From Alphaproteobacteria bacterium (lineage in GTDB: Bacteria > Pseudomonadota > Alphaproteobacteria > Puniceispirillales > Puniceispirillaceae), in assembly GCA_011522945.1 (NCBI GenBank), contig WTHY01000111.1, positions 1 to 14,989 on the forward strand: a stretch of 14,989 nucleotides of DNA. Reading direction: 5' to 3'. Below are positions 1 to 8,227 of this stretch, piece after piece. The notes below the pieces were generated by a model. The model was not told the DNA's origin and ran no database searches. It worked only from the letters and a program-made list of their open reading frames with translations. Position 1 is the stretch's first letter. The number at the start of each line of letters is the position of its first letter. The position numbers and the translations under genes are program-made.

Positions 1-324
1 GGTGTATGTCTTTGGTGCAGGTAATCAGATAAGGCCAGCTTATAACGAAAGACGCTGGCCAAACTGGCAAGCCATATTTAGCTGGCCACCATATAAGGAG
101 TGATGTTTTTAGCTGAGCATATGCTGCAGAGAGAGTTTGCTACTAAGGCACAGGCTGGTTTGGCATGAAATTCGATCAGGCTGAGTATTTTTTGGCGCAT
201 GATTTTGCGCCCAAGCTTTGTAAGCTAGGAACATGTAGACATAAAGACTATGGGTCCAGAGACTTTAAACTAAGAATATTTGAGCCTACGGAATATAGGC
301 CTAAAGCATATAGGATTGATATAA
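1..324. other. Non-coding stretch upstream of prmA
   Basis: No convincing gene is seen on either strand. Plus frame 2 is open from the window edge to a TGA at 101-103 (33 codons, rich in Trp and Pro). It could be the tail of a gene lying to the left, but I recognise no family in it. Small symmetric elements are present: GGCCAGC at 33-39 with GCTGGCC at 54-60 and again at 81-87, a GCCTA/TAGGC hairpin at 284-300, and the palindrome TAGGCCTA at 296-303 close to the prmA start. No promoter with good -35 and -10 hexamers could be assigned. Confidence 0.5.
33..87. repeat. Three copies of a 7-base GCTGGCC element
   Basis: GGCCAGC (33-39) is the reverse complement of GCTGGCC, which occurs at 54-60 and again at 81-87. 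The first copy can pair with either downstream copy, giving a 7-bp stem with a 14-base or a 41-base loop. No T-tract follows on the plus strand, so this is not a standard terminator. It may be a weak transcript-end structure for a gene to the left, or chance. Confidence 0.3.
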
Positions 325-1215
325 GTGGAAACTGCATGCTGGTCATTATGGTTGCGCACGGAAGGGCCGACTGTGGCATATGAAACAGGGTTGGAAGAAA
401 TGTTGGCTGCAGGGGCTATTTCCACCATGCGCGACGAGGAGGGGGTATTTTTGGTAGAGGCCTTCTTTGAAGAGGAGCCTGATGCAGAATTTGCAGAGCA
501 AATTCTTCGGTCTGCCAGTGAGGGTGCTCTGCCTGAATGGGGTATAACCTATCATGATAAGCGTGATTGGCTTGCAGAAAATAGAGCTGATTTTCCGCCT
601 CTCCAGATCGGGCCTTTCTGGGTGCATGGCAGTCACATTGATACGCCCCCACCAGCAGGATGCCATAGCCTTCTGGTAGATGCAGCGCTTGCATTTGGCT
701 CAGGCTCGCACCCAACAACAATGGGGTGTCTTATGGCGTTAGTGCAGCTGACAGCATCGCGGCCAAAACCAGCCCGTATTCTGGATATGGGTTGTGGTAG
801 TGCTATTTTGGCAATGGCCGCCCACAGATTGCACCGCGGTGCCCGCTTGCTCGCTGCTGATAATGATCCAGCATCGGTGCGTACAGCAGCAGAAAATTTT
901 CGGCGCAACCAGATTGCGCCTGCACAGGCTGAAACCGTATTGAGTGAGGGGTTTGCGCATCGCCGTATTCGAAAAGCAGCTCCCTATAATTTAATTTTTG
1001 CGAATATATTGGCTGGCCCGTTACGGGCTATGGCAGGCGATATTTCAGCACATTTAGCTGACGGAGGGCGTGTGATACTGTCAGGTTTGATGACTCATCA
1101 GGCCAAATCAGTTTTGACGCGATATCGTCGTTGGGGTCTGGTACCAGAAAGTCAGTTGCATATTGGCGAGTGGACAACACTGGTTCTCAAACCTGCCGGG
1201 CATAAAGCGCCATAG
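325..1215 (+). CDS. prmA: Ribosomal protein L11 methyltransferase PrmA
   Basis: PrmA uses S-adenosylmethionine to methylate ribosomal protein L11 in the cytoplasm. The product is 296 residues, close to the family's usual 290-300. The N-terminal substrate-recognition region spans about residues 1-100. The class I methyltransferase fold follows: the family motif AFGSGSHPTT (123-132), the SAM-binding loop LDMGCGSAILAMAA (153-166), the acidic end of strand 2 (AADNDPASV, 177-185), and the catalytic NILA segment (IFANILAGPL, 224-233), which corresponds to the NPPY motif of other methyltransferases. The start is GTG at 325. An in-frame TAA at 322-324 directly precedes it, so no longer start exists, and AGGA at 312-315 lies 9 bases upstream. 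Motif I reads GCGSA where many family members have GCGSG or GTGTG. A peptidase gene follows on the same strand after 36 bases and may be co-transcribed. Confidence 0.96.
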   Translation: METACWSLWLRTEGPTVAYETGLEEMLAAGAISTMRDEEGVFLVEAFFEEEPDAEFAEQILRSASEGALPEWGITYHDKRDWLAENRADFPPLQIGPFWVHGSHIDTPPPAGCHSLLVDAALAFGSGSHPTTMGCLMALVQLTASRPKPARILDMGCGSAILAMAAHRLHRGARLLAADNDPASVRTAAENFRRNQIAPAQAETVLSEGFAHRRIRKAAPYNLIFANILAGPLRAMAGDISAHLADGGRVILSGLMTHQAKSVLTRYRRWGLVPESQLHIGEWTTLVLKPAGHKAP

Positions 1216-1251
1216 TATATTGGCATGCGAGCGGAAGAGGAATGCTCAGCT

Positions 1252-2988
1252 ATGAATGATATGTTGGACAAGCTTCGAGCAGCTATGCGTGCTGAAGGAT
1301 GCGATGGATATTTCATACCGCGCAGCGATATGTTTGGCGGAGAGGAGGTGCGTCCTGCTGATGAGAGGCTAGCCCGGCTGACAGGCTTCACAGGTTCAGC
1401 TGGTTATGCGCTGATCTTGCAGGAACGTGCAGCTGTCTTCTCAGATTCCCGCTATAAGGTACAATTACAGAGGCAATTAGATCCAAATCTGTATGCCGGC
1501 TTTGATACAGCAGACATGTCTCTTAGTGATTGGTTGGTAGAGGCAGCGGACGGGCTTGTCATTGGGTATGATGGCTGGACTTTATCCGCAGCACAGGCAC
1601 AGAGATTATCTGAGACTATTGGTGTAGCTCGCTGGCAGATGGTTGCTGATAATTTGGTTGATAATTGCTGGGATGACAGGCCTGATTATAACAGAGGTGC
1701 CGTCTGGCAAATGCCTGACAGGCAGGCTGGAAAGACAGCGCAGGATAAGATTCAGGATGTTGTGGAAACACTCAAACTATCAGGTGCTGAAGCCTGTCTT
1801 ATCACGGCGCCTGATAGTGTGAATTGGCTGTTGAATTTACGCGGTCGTGATTTGGACCATACGCCGTTTCATCTTTGCTTTGCATTAGTTGATAAAGCAG
1901 GTGATGTAACAGTGCTTGGCGCTGATGAAGCGCTCGCCGCGGCAGGATATACAGTTATTCCAATTGCACAGATTGACAGGCTGCTAGATAGTTATGAGGG
2001 AAAATTGCTGGCAATGGATAAAGCCAGTTGCCCTCAGGCTGTTAAGGCCATAGCAGAGGCTGCAAAAATACAAATTTTATGGCAAGCTGATACAGTGCAA
2101 ACCTCTAAAGCTGTAAAATCTGATGCTGAAATAGATGGGTTCAGAGCGGCGCACATCACAGATGCAGTATCATTTATAGCTTTCTGGCACTGGCTTGAGA
2201 CAGAGGCGGATTTATCAACTCTATGTGAGTCCGACTTGGCAGTGCGTCTGACAGCATTTCGGGCACAGAATGCTGATTATATTTGTGATTCGTTCCCAGC
2301 AATTGTGGGCTTAAACGAAAATGGTGCTGTCGTACATTACCGTGCTATGGCAGGGGCTGATGCTGCCCTGTCAGAGGGCGGCGTATTGCTTATAGATTCT
2401 GGCGCGCATTACCGGTCTGGCACTACAGATATAACACGAACATTCTCATTAGGTGGCGCTGCGCCGGAAGCGGCGATTAAAGCGGCCACACATGTTCTTG
2501 CAGCCCATATAACACTTGCGCAGGCGCAATTTCCGCCCGGGACAACAGGGGCGCAGCTAGATGCTATGTGTAGAATGCCGCTTTGGGCACAAGCACTGGA
2601 TTATGGTCATGGTACAGGTCATGGTGTTGGACATGTTTTATCCGTGCATGAGGGGCCTGTATCAATTTCGAAAAGATGCCAATTACCGATAGAAGCCGGA
2701 CATATTTTATCGAATGAGCCAGGATTTTATCAGGAGGGTGCTTTTGGCATACGACATGAAACACTCATTCTGGCGCAACCACATACAGATGGCTTTCTCA
2801 GGTTTGAGACACTGACATATGTGCCATTTGATACGGGGCTTATTGATGTGCGCTATCTCACGTCCGGGCAGATAGGCTGGATAAATGAATATCATCAAAC
2901 GATTTATGAAATGCTCTCACCATTTTTACCGGCTGTTACAGCAGATTGGCTGAGAGGAAAAACACAGCCACTTCCTTTCACGGCTTAG
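1252..2988 (+). CDS. pepP: Xaa-Pro aminopeptidase (aminopeptidase P, M24B family, long form)
   Basis: This cytoplasmic metallopeptidase removes an N-terminal residue that precedes proline. From ATG 1252 it has 578 residues: a creatinase-like N-terminal domain (about 1-145), a second related domain (about 150-290), the pita-bread catalytic domain (about 295-510), and the extra C-terminal M24 segment (about 515-570, with WINEYHQTI). All five dinuclear metal ligands are visible: D382 (LIDSGAHY), D393 (TTDITRTF), H457 (HGTGHGVGH), E489 (SNEPG) and E503 (RHE), plus the catalytic-site histidines H453 and H466. The short spacing between the last two glutamates and the total length resemble eukaryotic XPNPEP1 more than the 441-residue E. 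coli PepP, so the symbol is by function only. ATG 1252 is preferred because GGAAGAGG lies at 1233-1240. ATG 1225 (9 residues longer) has no ribosome binding site, and ATG 1261 is also possible. Confidence 0.95.
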   Translation: MNDMLDKLRAAMRAEGCDGYFIPRSDMFGGEEVRPADERLARLTGFTGSAGYALILQERAAVFSDSRYKVQLQRQLDPNLYAGFDTADMSLSDWLVEAADGLVIGYDGWTLSAAQAQRLSETIGVARWQMVADNLVDNCWDDRPDYNRGAVWQMPDRQAGKTAQDKIQDVVETLKLSGAEACLITAPDSVNWLLNLRGRDLDHTPFHLCFALVDKAGDVTVLGADEALAAAGYTVIPIAQIDRLLDSYEGKLLAMDKASCPQAVKAIAEAAKIQILWQADTVQTSKAVKSDAEIDGFRAAHITDAVSFIAFWHWLETEADLSTLCESDLAVRLTAFRAQNADYICDSFPAIVGLNENGAVVHYRAMAGADAALSEGGVLLIDSGAHYRSGTTDITRTFSLGGAAPEAAIKAATHVLAAHITLAQAQFPPGTTGAQLDAMCRMPLWAQALDYGHGTGHGVGHVLSVHEGPVSISKRCQLPIEAGHILSNEPGFYQEGAFGIRHETLILAQPHTDGFLRFETLTYVPFDTGLIDVRYLTSGQIGWINEYHQTIYEMLSPFLPAVTADWLRGKTQPLPFTA

Positions 2989-3159
2989 TAAATCTAGGAA
3001 ATCTAACCGCATATGTGATTTTTTGGTGGGCTGATCATGGTATTAATCATTGGTCTGGTGTAACGAAATTACAGTGTATCGTGCGAGTAAGGTAAAGAAC
3101 AGGCTTCTGATCCCACTGCTGACTGACAATATTAAGACCAACTGAAAATATGCTTTTGC

Positions 3160-3245
3160 AGTAGCGTTATCACGGTGATACCCAATAGCTTTAGACTGCA
3201 CGAAATTAGAGAATTTTGCGTCAATGCAGGCCGCGAAACGCTACT
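3160..3245. repeat. 9-bp inverted repeat enclosing smaller hairpins
   Basis: AGTAGCGTT (3160-3168) and AACGCTACT (3237-3245) are perfect reverse complements 68 bases apart. The enclosed segment has its own symmetric parts, TATCACGGTGATA and AAATT-AGAG-AATTT. The arrangement could fold as a multi-branched RNA from either strand. No homology to a known RNA family is recognised, and a 9-bp repeat at this distance can occur by chance. Confidence 0.3.
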
Positions 3246-3270
3246 TGCCGTGCAAATTTGCTCGTATAAT
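3242..3270 (+). promoter_or_regulatory. Possible orphan promoter with consensus -10 and a palindrome in the spacer
   Basis: A perfect TATAAT lies at 3265-3270. The -35 position is poor: TACTTG at 17 bases spacing, or TTGCCG at 14 bases. The palindrome GCAAATTTGC (3252-3261) sits in the spacer, where an operator could be. A transcript would start near 3277 and run toward the ligA 3' end, antisense to it. Its first ATG (3297) opens only 8 codons. This is inference from short matches. Confidence 0.2.
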
Positions 3271-3538
3271 GAGACATCCATAACAACATTAGGATCATGA
3301 CGCTAGAAACACTGCGTCTGTAAAAATATAAACATAAAATCCTATGCAGGTTTTATAGGGTGTGGCTTAATCATGTCACCTAAAGCATTTAAGGATGATG
3401 CGCGATCATTTTACCTGCAGCAGTTGAGAGATGCCGGTTGATCATCTTAGCATAAGGCATTTTAAGGATATTGCTTGAGCCTCTCACTATAAGGCCTTGT
3501 ATAGTATCTGGCCGGTGATTTTATAGTATGAAATTTGT

Positions 3539-3558
3539 AGCATAGCGCCGGCGATGCT
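3539..3558 (-). terminator. Weak hairpin overlapping the ligA stop codon
   Basis: AGCAT (3539-3543) pairs with ATGCT (3554-3558). After one mismatch, GC pairs with GC around a 4-base GCCG loop. Read on the minus strand, the hairpin spans the end of ligA. It is followed by ACAAATTTC rather than a U-tract, so intrinsic termination would be inefficient. It could be a transcript end stabiliser or chance. Confidence 0.2.
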
Positions 3559-5642
3559 TAGCGCGTGAGCTGAAGCCATTCATCTTCTGATAAAATTGTG
3601 ACGCCCAGACTGGCAGCCTTTTGTGCTTTGGAGCCTGCATCTGCGCCAGCAACTAGGTAATCTGTTTTGCCAGACACAGAACCTGATACACGTGCCCCAA
3701 GCCGTTCAGCTTGGGCTTTGGCTTCTGAACGGCTCATCTTGCTTAATGTGCCCGTAAAGACAATGACTTTCCCAGACACTGAGCTATCTTCAGCCGGTGC
3801 GTCTGGTGGAATAGGATTAACCTCAGCTAGCAAGGCTGTTATAGCTGCTTGATTGGCAGGATCATTAAAGAAACGGATAAGGTCAGCAATCACCCCTGCA
3901 CCAATTTGATCAATTGCCAGCAACTCAGCATAGGCATCAGATGACGCATCTGAGGCTGCTATGCAGGCTGTCATGAGATCCTCAAGGCTGCCATATCGTT
4001 GTGCTAGGAGTTTTGCCGTAGCTTGGCCAATTTGCCGAATACCAAGGCCAAAAATCAGCCTCTCAAGAGCAATATCACGTCTAGCGCGAATAGCCTCGAT
4101 AAGATTTTCAACAGACTTCTCACCCATTCTATCTAAGGCAAGCAGCTCATCTTTGCGGTTTGTCAGGGTAAAGATATCAGCTGGATCAGCAAGCCAGCCA
4201 AGCTCATGGAATAGTTCAATTTGCTTGCTGCCAAGGCCATCAATATCTAACGCATCACGAGACACAAAATGTTTTAATCGCTCGAGCTGTTGTGCAGTGC
4301 AGCTAAAGCCACCTGTGCATCGTTTTACAGCCTCACCATCAGGTCTTATAGCATCAGAGCCGCAAATAGGACACTTATCTGGGAAGGTATATTTCGGCAA
4401 ATCGGCAGCCCGTTTTTCCGATAAGCTGCGCACAATTTGCGGAATGACATCACCAGCACGCTGGATAATAACACGGTCTCCAACGCGGGCATCTAGCCGC
4501 ATTATCTCATCTTCATTGTGCAATGTGGCGTTTGATACAATGACACCCCCTACCAAGACTGGGCTGAGGCGAGCCACAGGTGTAAGCGCGCCTGTGCGCC
4601 CAACCTGTATATCAATTGCTTCAAGCGTTGTTTCTGCCTGTTCGGCTGGAAATTTATGCGCTATCGCCCAGCGTGGCGCTCTGCTGACCTGGCCAAGGCG
4701 TGCCTGATACGCATAGTCATTTACCTTATAAACAACGCCATCAATATCATATGGTAAGTTTGGCCGTGCGTCTGCGATAGCATGGTAGGCTGATATCAGC
4801 TCGTCAGCAGAGCTACATAGCTGGCTTAGGGGGTTCACGCTAAACCCCCAGCTACGTAACGCCGCCAGGAAACCATCATGAGTATTAGACGGCATCTCTG
4901 AGACATCACCAGATGCATAGGCGAAGAAGCGCAATGGTCTCTGACGCGTGACCTCGGGGTCTTTCTGGCGTAAGGAGCCAGCTGCGGCGTTTCGCGGATT
5001 GGCAAAAATCTTGCCGCCATTTGTCTCCTGTTTTGCGTTCAATACTGCGAAATCTGCCTTGTCCATATAGATTTCACCACGCACTTCGACAATCTTTGGC
5101 GGCGTTCCAGTTAAATGATGTGGAATATCAGAGATAGTCCGGATATTGGCTGTTACATCCTCACCTTCAGCACCATCACCTCTGGTTGCGGCTTGTTTCA
5201 ATTCGCCATGCTCATAGCGCAAGCTGATAGATAGGCCATCAATCTTGGGCTCAGCGGTAAAAGCAATAGGTTTAGCGTCATCTAAGGCGAGAAAGCGGCG
5301 AATACGCGCTGAAAACTCAAACACATCATCCTCAGAGAAGGCGTTTGATAATGATAACATAGGTACAATATGTTTAATCTTGGCAAACTGCCCAGATGGT
5401 GCTGCTCCCACGCGCATAGACGGGCTATCAGACCGACGTAAATTCGGAAATCGTGCCTCAACTGCCTGATTTGCCCGCACCAACGCATCATAATCAGCAT
5501 CAGAAATTTCAGGGGTATCTGCCCCATGATAGGCATTATCATGATATGCGATAGCTGCTGCCAATGCGGCAAGTAATTTTGCGGCTTCATCGTCTGTGAC
5601 AGCGTCTAAATCTGCTGGTATCGAAGGATAGGTCTCAGACAT
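3558..5642 (-). CDS. ligA: NAD-dependent DNA ligase LigA
   Basis: LigA seals nicks during replication and repair, using NAD+ to adenylate its active-site lysine. The 694-residue protein has all domains in order. Domain Ia carries the YHGADTPEISDADYD stretch near residues 38-52. The nucleotidyltransferase domain has its active lysine in EPKIDGLS (K133). The OB fold spans about residues 320-410. A zinc finger has four cysteines (C424, C427, C442, C448). Helix-hairpin-helix repeats span about 460-595, and a C-terminal BRCT domain spans about 622-694 (FTGTLSKMSRSEA, GKTDYLVAG). Length and domain set are normal. The ATG shares one base with the stop of recN (TAATG), so translation is probably coupled, and no strong ribosome binding site precedes it. 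It is the last gene of the bamD-recN-ligA unit. Confidence 0.98.
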   Translation of the reverse strand: MSETYPSIPADLDAVTDDEAAKLLAALAAAIAYHDNAYHGADTPEISDADYDALVRANQAVEARFPNLRRSDSPSMRVGAAPSGQFAKIKHIVPMLSLSNAFSEDDVFEFSARIRRFLALDDAKPIAFTAEPKIDGLSISLRYEHGELKQAATRGDGAEGEDVTANIRTISDIPHHLTGTPPKIVEVRGEIYMDKADFAVLNAKQETNGGKIFANPRNAAAGSLRQKDPEVTRQRPLRFFAYASGDVSEMPSNTHDGFLAALRSWGFSVNPLSQLCSSADELISAYHAIADARPNLPYDIDGVVYKVNDYAYQARLGQVSRAPRWAIAHKFPAEQAETTLEAIDIQVGRTGALTPVARLSPVLVGGVIVSNATLHNEDEIMRLDARVGDRVIIQRAGDVIPQIVRSLSEKRAADLPKYTFPDKCPICGSDAIRPDGEAVKRCTGGFSCTAQQLERLKHFVSRDALDIDGLGSKQIELFHELGWLADPADIFTLTNRKDELLALDRMGEKSVENLIEAIRARRDIALERLIFGLGIRQIGQATAKLLAQRYGSLEDLMTACIAASDASSDAYAELLAIDQIGAGVIADLIRFFNDPANQAAITALLAEVNPIPPDAPAEDSSVSGKVIVFTGTLSKMSRSEAKAQAERLGARVSGSVSGKTDYLVAGADAGSKAQKAASLGVTILSEDEWLQLTR

Positions 5643-7306
5643 TAGCCAACTGCCAATAATGCTTTTGCCGCGGCACGTGCTTCTTCTGTGATTTCAGCAC
5701 CAGACAACATACGGGCCACCTCTTCAATACGTTCATGTGCGAACAGCTCTCTTGTCGCACTAATGACTGTCTCATCTGTCTGGGATTTCGCGATTTTAAG
5801 ATGCTGCTTTCCGCGGGCTGCTACTTGCGGAGAATGGGTGATAACAAGATTTTGTGTGGCTTTACCAAGGCGCGATAGACGCTCACCAACTGCATCAGCA
5901 ACTGCACCACCAACACCAGAATCAACTTCATCAAAAATCAAGGTTCTTGCTGGCTCACTAGCAGCGACAACAACTTTGAGGGCAAGCAAGAAGCGAGCTA
6001 ATTCACCACCAGAGGCGACTTTATCAATAGGGCCAGCTGACTGGCCTGGATTTGTTGTGGCGGTGAAGCGGACTTTATCCCAGCCAGCCTTGCCCCAGCT
6101 CTGTTGATCAACAATCTCTATGGCAGTCATAAAGCGTGCGGCTTCTAATTTTAATGGTGGCAATTCAGACATAACAAGCTGATCAAGCTGACTTGCCATA
6201 GTATGGCGGTTTTGTGAAATCTCTTCTGCCAGCGCTTTATAGCTACGTAAGGCAGACTGTTCTGCTTCTGCCAATCCAGCTAAATGTCCGGATTGGTCGT
6301 CCATGGCAGCGAGGCGCGCTGCCAGTTCGCTGTGCTGCTCCGGCAGTTCATCCACTGTAATGTTCAGTTTGCGTGCCTGTGTCCGGAGCGCATGCAAACG
6401 CTCATCTATCATTTCTAGCCGATTGGGATCGCCATCCAACTGTTCTGCAGCTGAGGCCATTTCGGCTTCTGCATCGGCCAGCTCAGACAAGGCTCGGCTA
6501 AGTGCATCTAAACTTTTATCAAGCTGGCCACCAGCCAGACCAGATACACGCTCCAGTGTAGATAATGCACGCCCAACACCTGTTTGCATCCCTTCTTCAT
6601 CAGAAATCACTGTATGGGCAAGCTGCAAGGCTTCAGCAATTTTGCCTGCATTTGCATGCAAGCTGCGTTCAGCAATAAGCCTTTCCTCTTCAGATGGTTC
6701 TGGTTGGAGCACATCAAGTTGCGCAACTGCATCACGCAGCCAGTCTTCTTCACGGCGTGCTGTATCTAAGGCTTCTCTGGCTGAGGCAAGCGCAGACTTG
6801 GCGGTTTGCCATGCCTGCCAGTTTGCCGACAAGCTGTCTAGCATATCAGCATGGCCACATGCCCTATCTAGCAAATCAATATGATTCGCTGGGTCAAGCA
6901 GGCCGCGCCCTTCAAATTGCCCCTGAATTTCAATGAGCATATCACCACATTGCCGGAGTAAACTCACTGAGACTGGTTCATCATTTATGCTTGCTGGCGA
7001 TTTACCATCCTGTCGTAATTGACGTTTTAGTATGAGGTCATCTGATGGTGTTATGCCGGCTGCATTTAAAAGTGCCCAAACTGGATGGTCTGCGGACACA
7101 TCAAATCTTGCAGACACAGAAGCCCGTTCTGTGCCAGCACGGATGAGATCAAAATTTGCGCGTGCGCCAAGCGCAAGTCCAAGTGCATCAAGTAAAATTG
7201 ATTTTCCAGCACCAGTCTCACCAGTCAGAACCGTTAAGCCGTCTGCAAAATCCAGAGTCAGCTCTTCTATCAGTACAATATTGCGAACGGTGAGATGTGA
7301 TAGCAT
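5642..7306 (-). CDS. recN: DNA repair protein RecN
   Basis: RecN is an SMC-like ATPase acting in double-strand break repair. The 554 residues match the usual 550-560. The Walker A motif GETGAGKS is at 29-36. The central part (about 150-380) is Ala, Glu and Leu rich, as expected for the coiled-coil arms. The ABC signature ASGGELAR is at 431-438, Walker B LIFDEVDSG at 456-464, and the switch histidine is in ITHSPQVAA (H491). The start ATG lies 4 bases after the bamD stop without a clear ribosome binding site, so translation is likely coupled to bamD. The stop codon overlaps the ligA start. RecN is LexA-controlled in many bacteria, but I see no SOS box at this junction, in keeping with expression from the bamD promoter. 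Confidence 0.97.
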   Translation of the reverse strand: MLSHLTVRNIVLIEELTLDFADGLTVLTGETGAGKSILLDALGLALGARANFDLIRAGTERASVSARFDVSADHPVWALLNAAGITPSDDLILKRQLRQDGKSPASINDEPVSVSLLRQCGDMLIEIQGQFEGRGLLDPANHIDLLDRACGHADMLDSLSANWQAWQTAKSALASAREALDTARREEDWLRDAVAQLDVLQPEPSEEERLIAERSLHANAGKIAEALQLAHTVISDEEGMQTGVGRALSTLERVSGLAGGQLDKSLDALSRALSELADAEAEMASAAEQLDGDPNRLEMIDERLHALRTQARKLNITVDELPEQHSELAARLAAMDDQSGHLAGLAEAEQSALRSYKALAEEISQNRHTMASQLDQLVMSELPPLKLEAARFMTAIEIVDQQSWGKAGWDKVRFTATTNPGQSAGPIDKVASGGELARFLLALKVVVAASEPARTLIFDEVDSGVGGAVADAVGERLSRLGKATQNLVITHSPQVAARGKQHLKIAKSQTDETVISATRELFAHERIEEVARMLSGAEITEEARAAAKALLAVG

Positions 7307-7310
7307 CAGC

Positions 7311-8168
7311 TTAGTCGAATAACGTCAATGTACGGTCAGCAAGTGTTTCTAGAATGCTCATTGGTCCTGGCCGTTCAGGGTCCTCTACCAAAGTCAGCAA
7401 CCTGTCTGTCCAAATGGATTCAGGATAATTATAAATTGCCACAGCACCAACCCTGTCAGCCTCATCTTTTAGGCCTAAAGATAGATAGGCTTCAGCCATA
7501 CGGTATAAGGCTTCTGGCACTTGGTTTGTTGTGTCAAAATTTTCAACGACAGCCTCAAATCTGGTTAGGGCAGCACCAAAATGCCCCTTATTTAGATAAA
7601 AGCGACCAACCGCCATTTCTTTGCCTGCCAGATGTGAGCGCGTTAAATCGATTTTGAGTTGTGCGTCTCTTTCATATGTGCCGCCAGGATATCGTCTATT
7701 GAGATCTTCAAATGCTTGTAAGGCAAGAAAGGTCGTCTCAGCATCACGTTCAACATCTACAATTTGCTCATAAAAACAAAGTGCGCGTAAATAATAGGCA
7801 TATTCTGTAAAGGCATGCGCGGGATATAGTTCAATGAATCTATCCAGAGATGAGACAGCGCGGACATAATTATTCGAGTCATAAAATGACCAGGCAGCTA
7901 AAAGCTGTGCACGTACAGCCCAGGATGAATAAGGGTGCTGGCGCTCCACCTCTTCAAATAAAGGCGCAGATTGATCAGTATCACCCCTTAGCGCTGTATC
8001 AAGCGCTTCATTGTAAAGCTGGTCAACTGGACGTTCTACCTGTTCTAATTGCGTTTCAGGATCAGCAGCACAGGCTGTTAGCAGTACAGTTAACGCGATG
8101 AGGCCTGCAGATAAGGCTGGCCTGAAGGCTGATTGAAATGGAAAGCGTAAGGCAAAAGGTGCGATCAT
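7311..8168 (-). CDS. bamD: Outer membrane assembly lipoprotein BamD (ComL/YfiO)
   Basis: BamD is the essential lipoprotein partner of BamA in the complex that inserts beta-barrel proteins into the outer membrane. The 285-residue product begins with a lipoprotein signal: positive residues R8 and R16, a hydrophobic stretch (about 18-31), and a lipobox LTAC with the lipidated cysteine at C33. The mature part is a run of TPR-like helical repeats (for example DTALRGDTDQSAPLFEEVER, ASLDRFIELYPAHAFTEYAY with the S-L-D-R core, and ALYRMAEAYLSLGLKDEADR). An in-frame stop 12 bases upstream fixes ATG 8168 as the longest start, but the ribosome binding site is weak (AAAGACAC). As first gene of bamD-recN-ligA it probably has its own promoter in the long gap upstream. 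Confidence 0.95.
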   Translation of the reverse strand: MIAPFALRFPFQSAFRPALSAGLIALTVLLTACAADPETQLEQVERPVDQLYNEALDTALRGDTDQSAPLFEEVERQHPYSSWAVRAQLLAAWSFYDSNNYVRAVSSLDRFIELYPAHAFTEYAYYLRALCFYEQIVDVERDAETTFLALQAFEDLNRRYPGGTYERDAQLKIDLTRSHLAGKEMAVGRFYLNKGHFGAALTRFEAVVENFDTTNQVPEALYRMAEAYLSLGLKDEADRVGAVAIYNYPESIWTDRLLTLVEDPERPGPMSILETLADRTLTLFD

Positions 8169-8199
8169 ATCTGTGTCTTTTCATCTGTATCAGATAATG

Positions 8200-8226
8200 T
8201 GGCTACATGGACATATATAGCCATGT
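8200..8226. repeat. Overlapping, mutually exclusive small hairpins in the bamD leader
   Basis: ACATGG (8205-8210) can pair with CCATGT (8221-8226). Alternatively TGGCTA (8200-8205) can pair with TAGCCA (8218-8223). Both stems are 6 bp and share bases, so only one can form at a time. They lie about 30-60 bases upstream of the bamD start codon. An operator or a leader structure is possible, and so is chance. Confidence 0.25.
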
Positions 8227-8227
8227 C

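Larger units (their letters stand above)
2989..3557. other. Non-coding region between convergent aminopeptidase and ligA genes
   Basis: No gene is supported in these 569 bases on either strand. The region is AT-richer than the flanking genes and full of stops. The longest ATG-started reading frame that looks at all protein-like is 22 codons (3373-3441), without a ribosome binding site. Contents worth noting are a 9-bp inverted repeat (3160-3168 with 3237-3245), the 10-base palindrome GCAAATTTGC (3252-3261), a perfect TATAAT (3265-3270), a GACGC/GCGTC hairpin (3299-3318), and a hairpin that overlaps the ligA stop codon (3539-3558). No classic terminator with a long U-tract was found for either convergent gene. 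Confidence 0.6.

Noticed and set aside
33..91. tRNA-like ends: GGCCAGC paired with GCTGGCC followed by ACCA
   Set aside because: The span is only 59 bases, with no T-arm, D-arm or anticodon arm, so the acceptor-like pairing is coincidental.
165..383. 72-codon plus-strand frame overlapping the start of prmA
   Set aside because: It overlaps the well-supported prmA N-terminus in another frame, has no ribosome binding site and resembles no family.
3373..3441. 22-codon frame starting MSPKAFKDDARSFYLQ in the convergent gap
   Set aside because: It looks protein-like but is too short, lacks a ribosome binding site, and has no recognisable continuation that would make it a gene remnant.
3961..4707. 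248-codon plus-strand frame opposite ligA
   Set aside because: It is an antisense shadow of ligA with a composition driven by the ligase codons and no recognisable domain.
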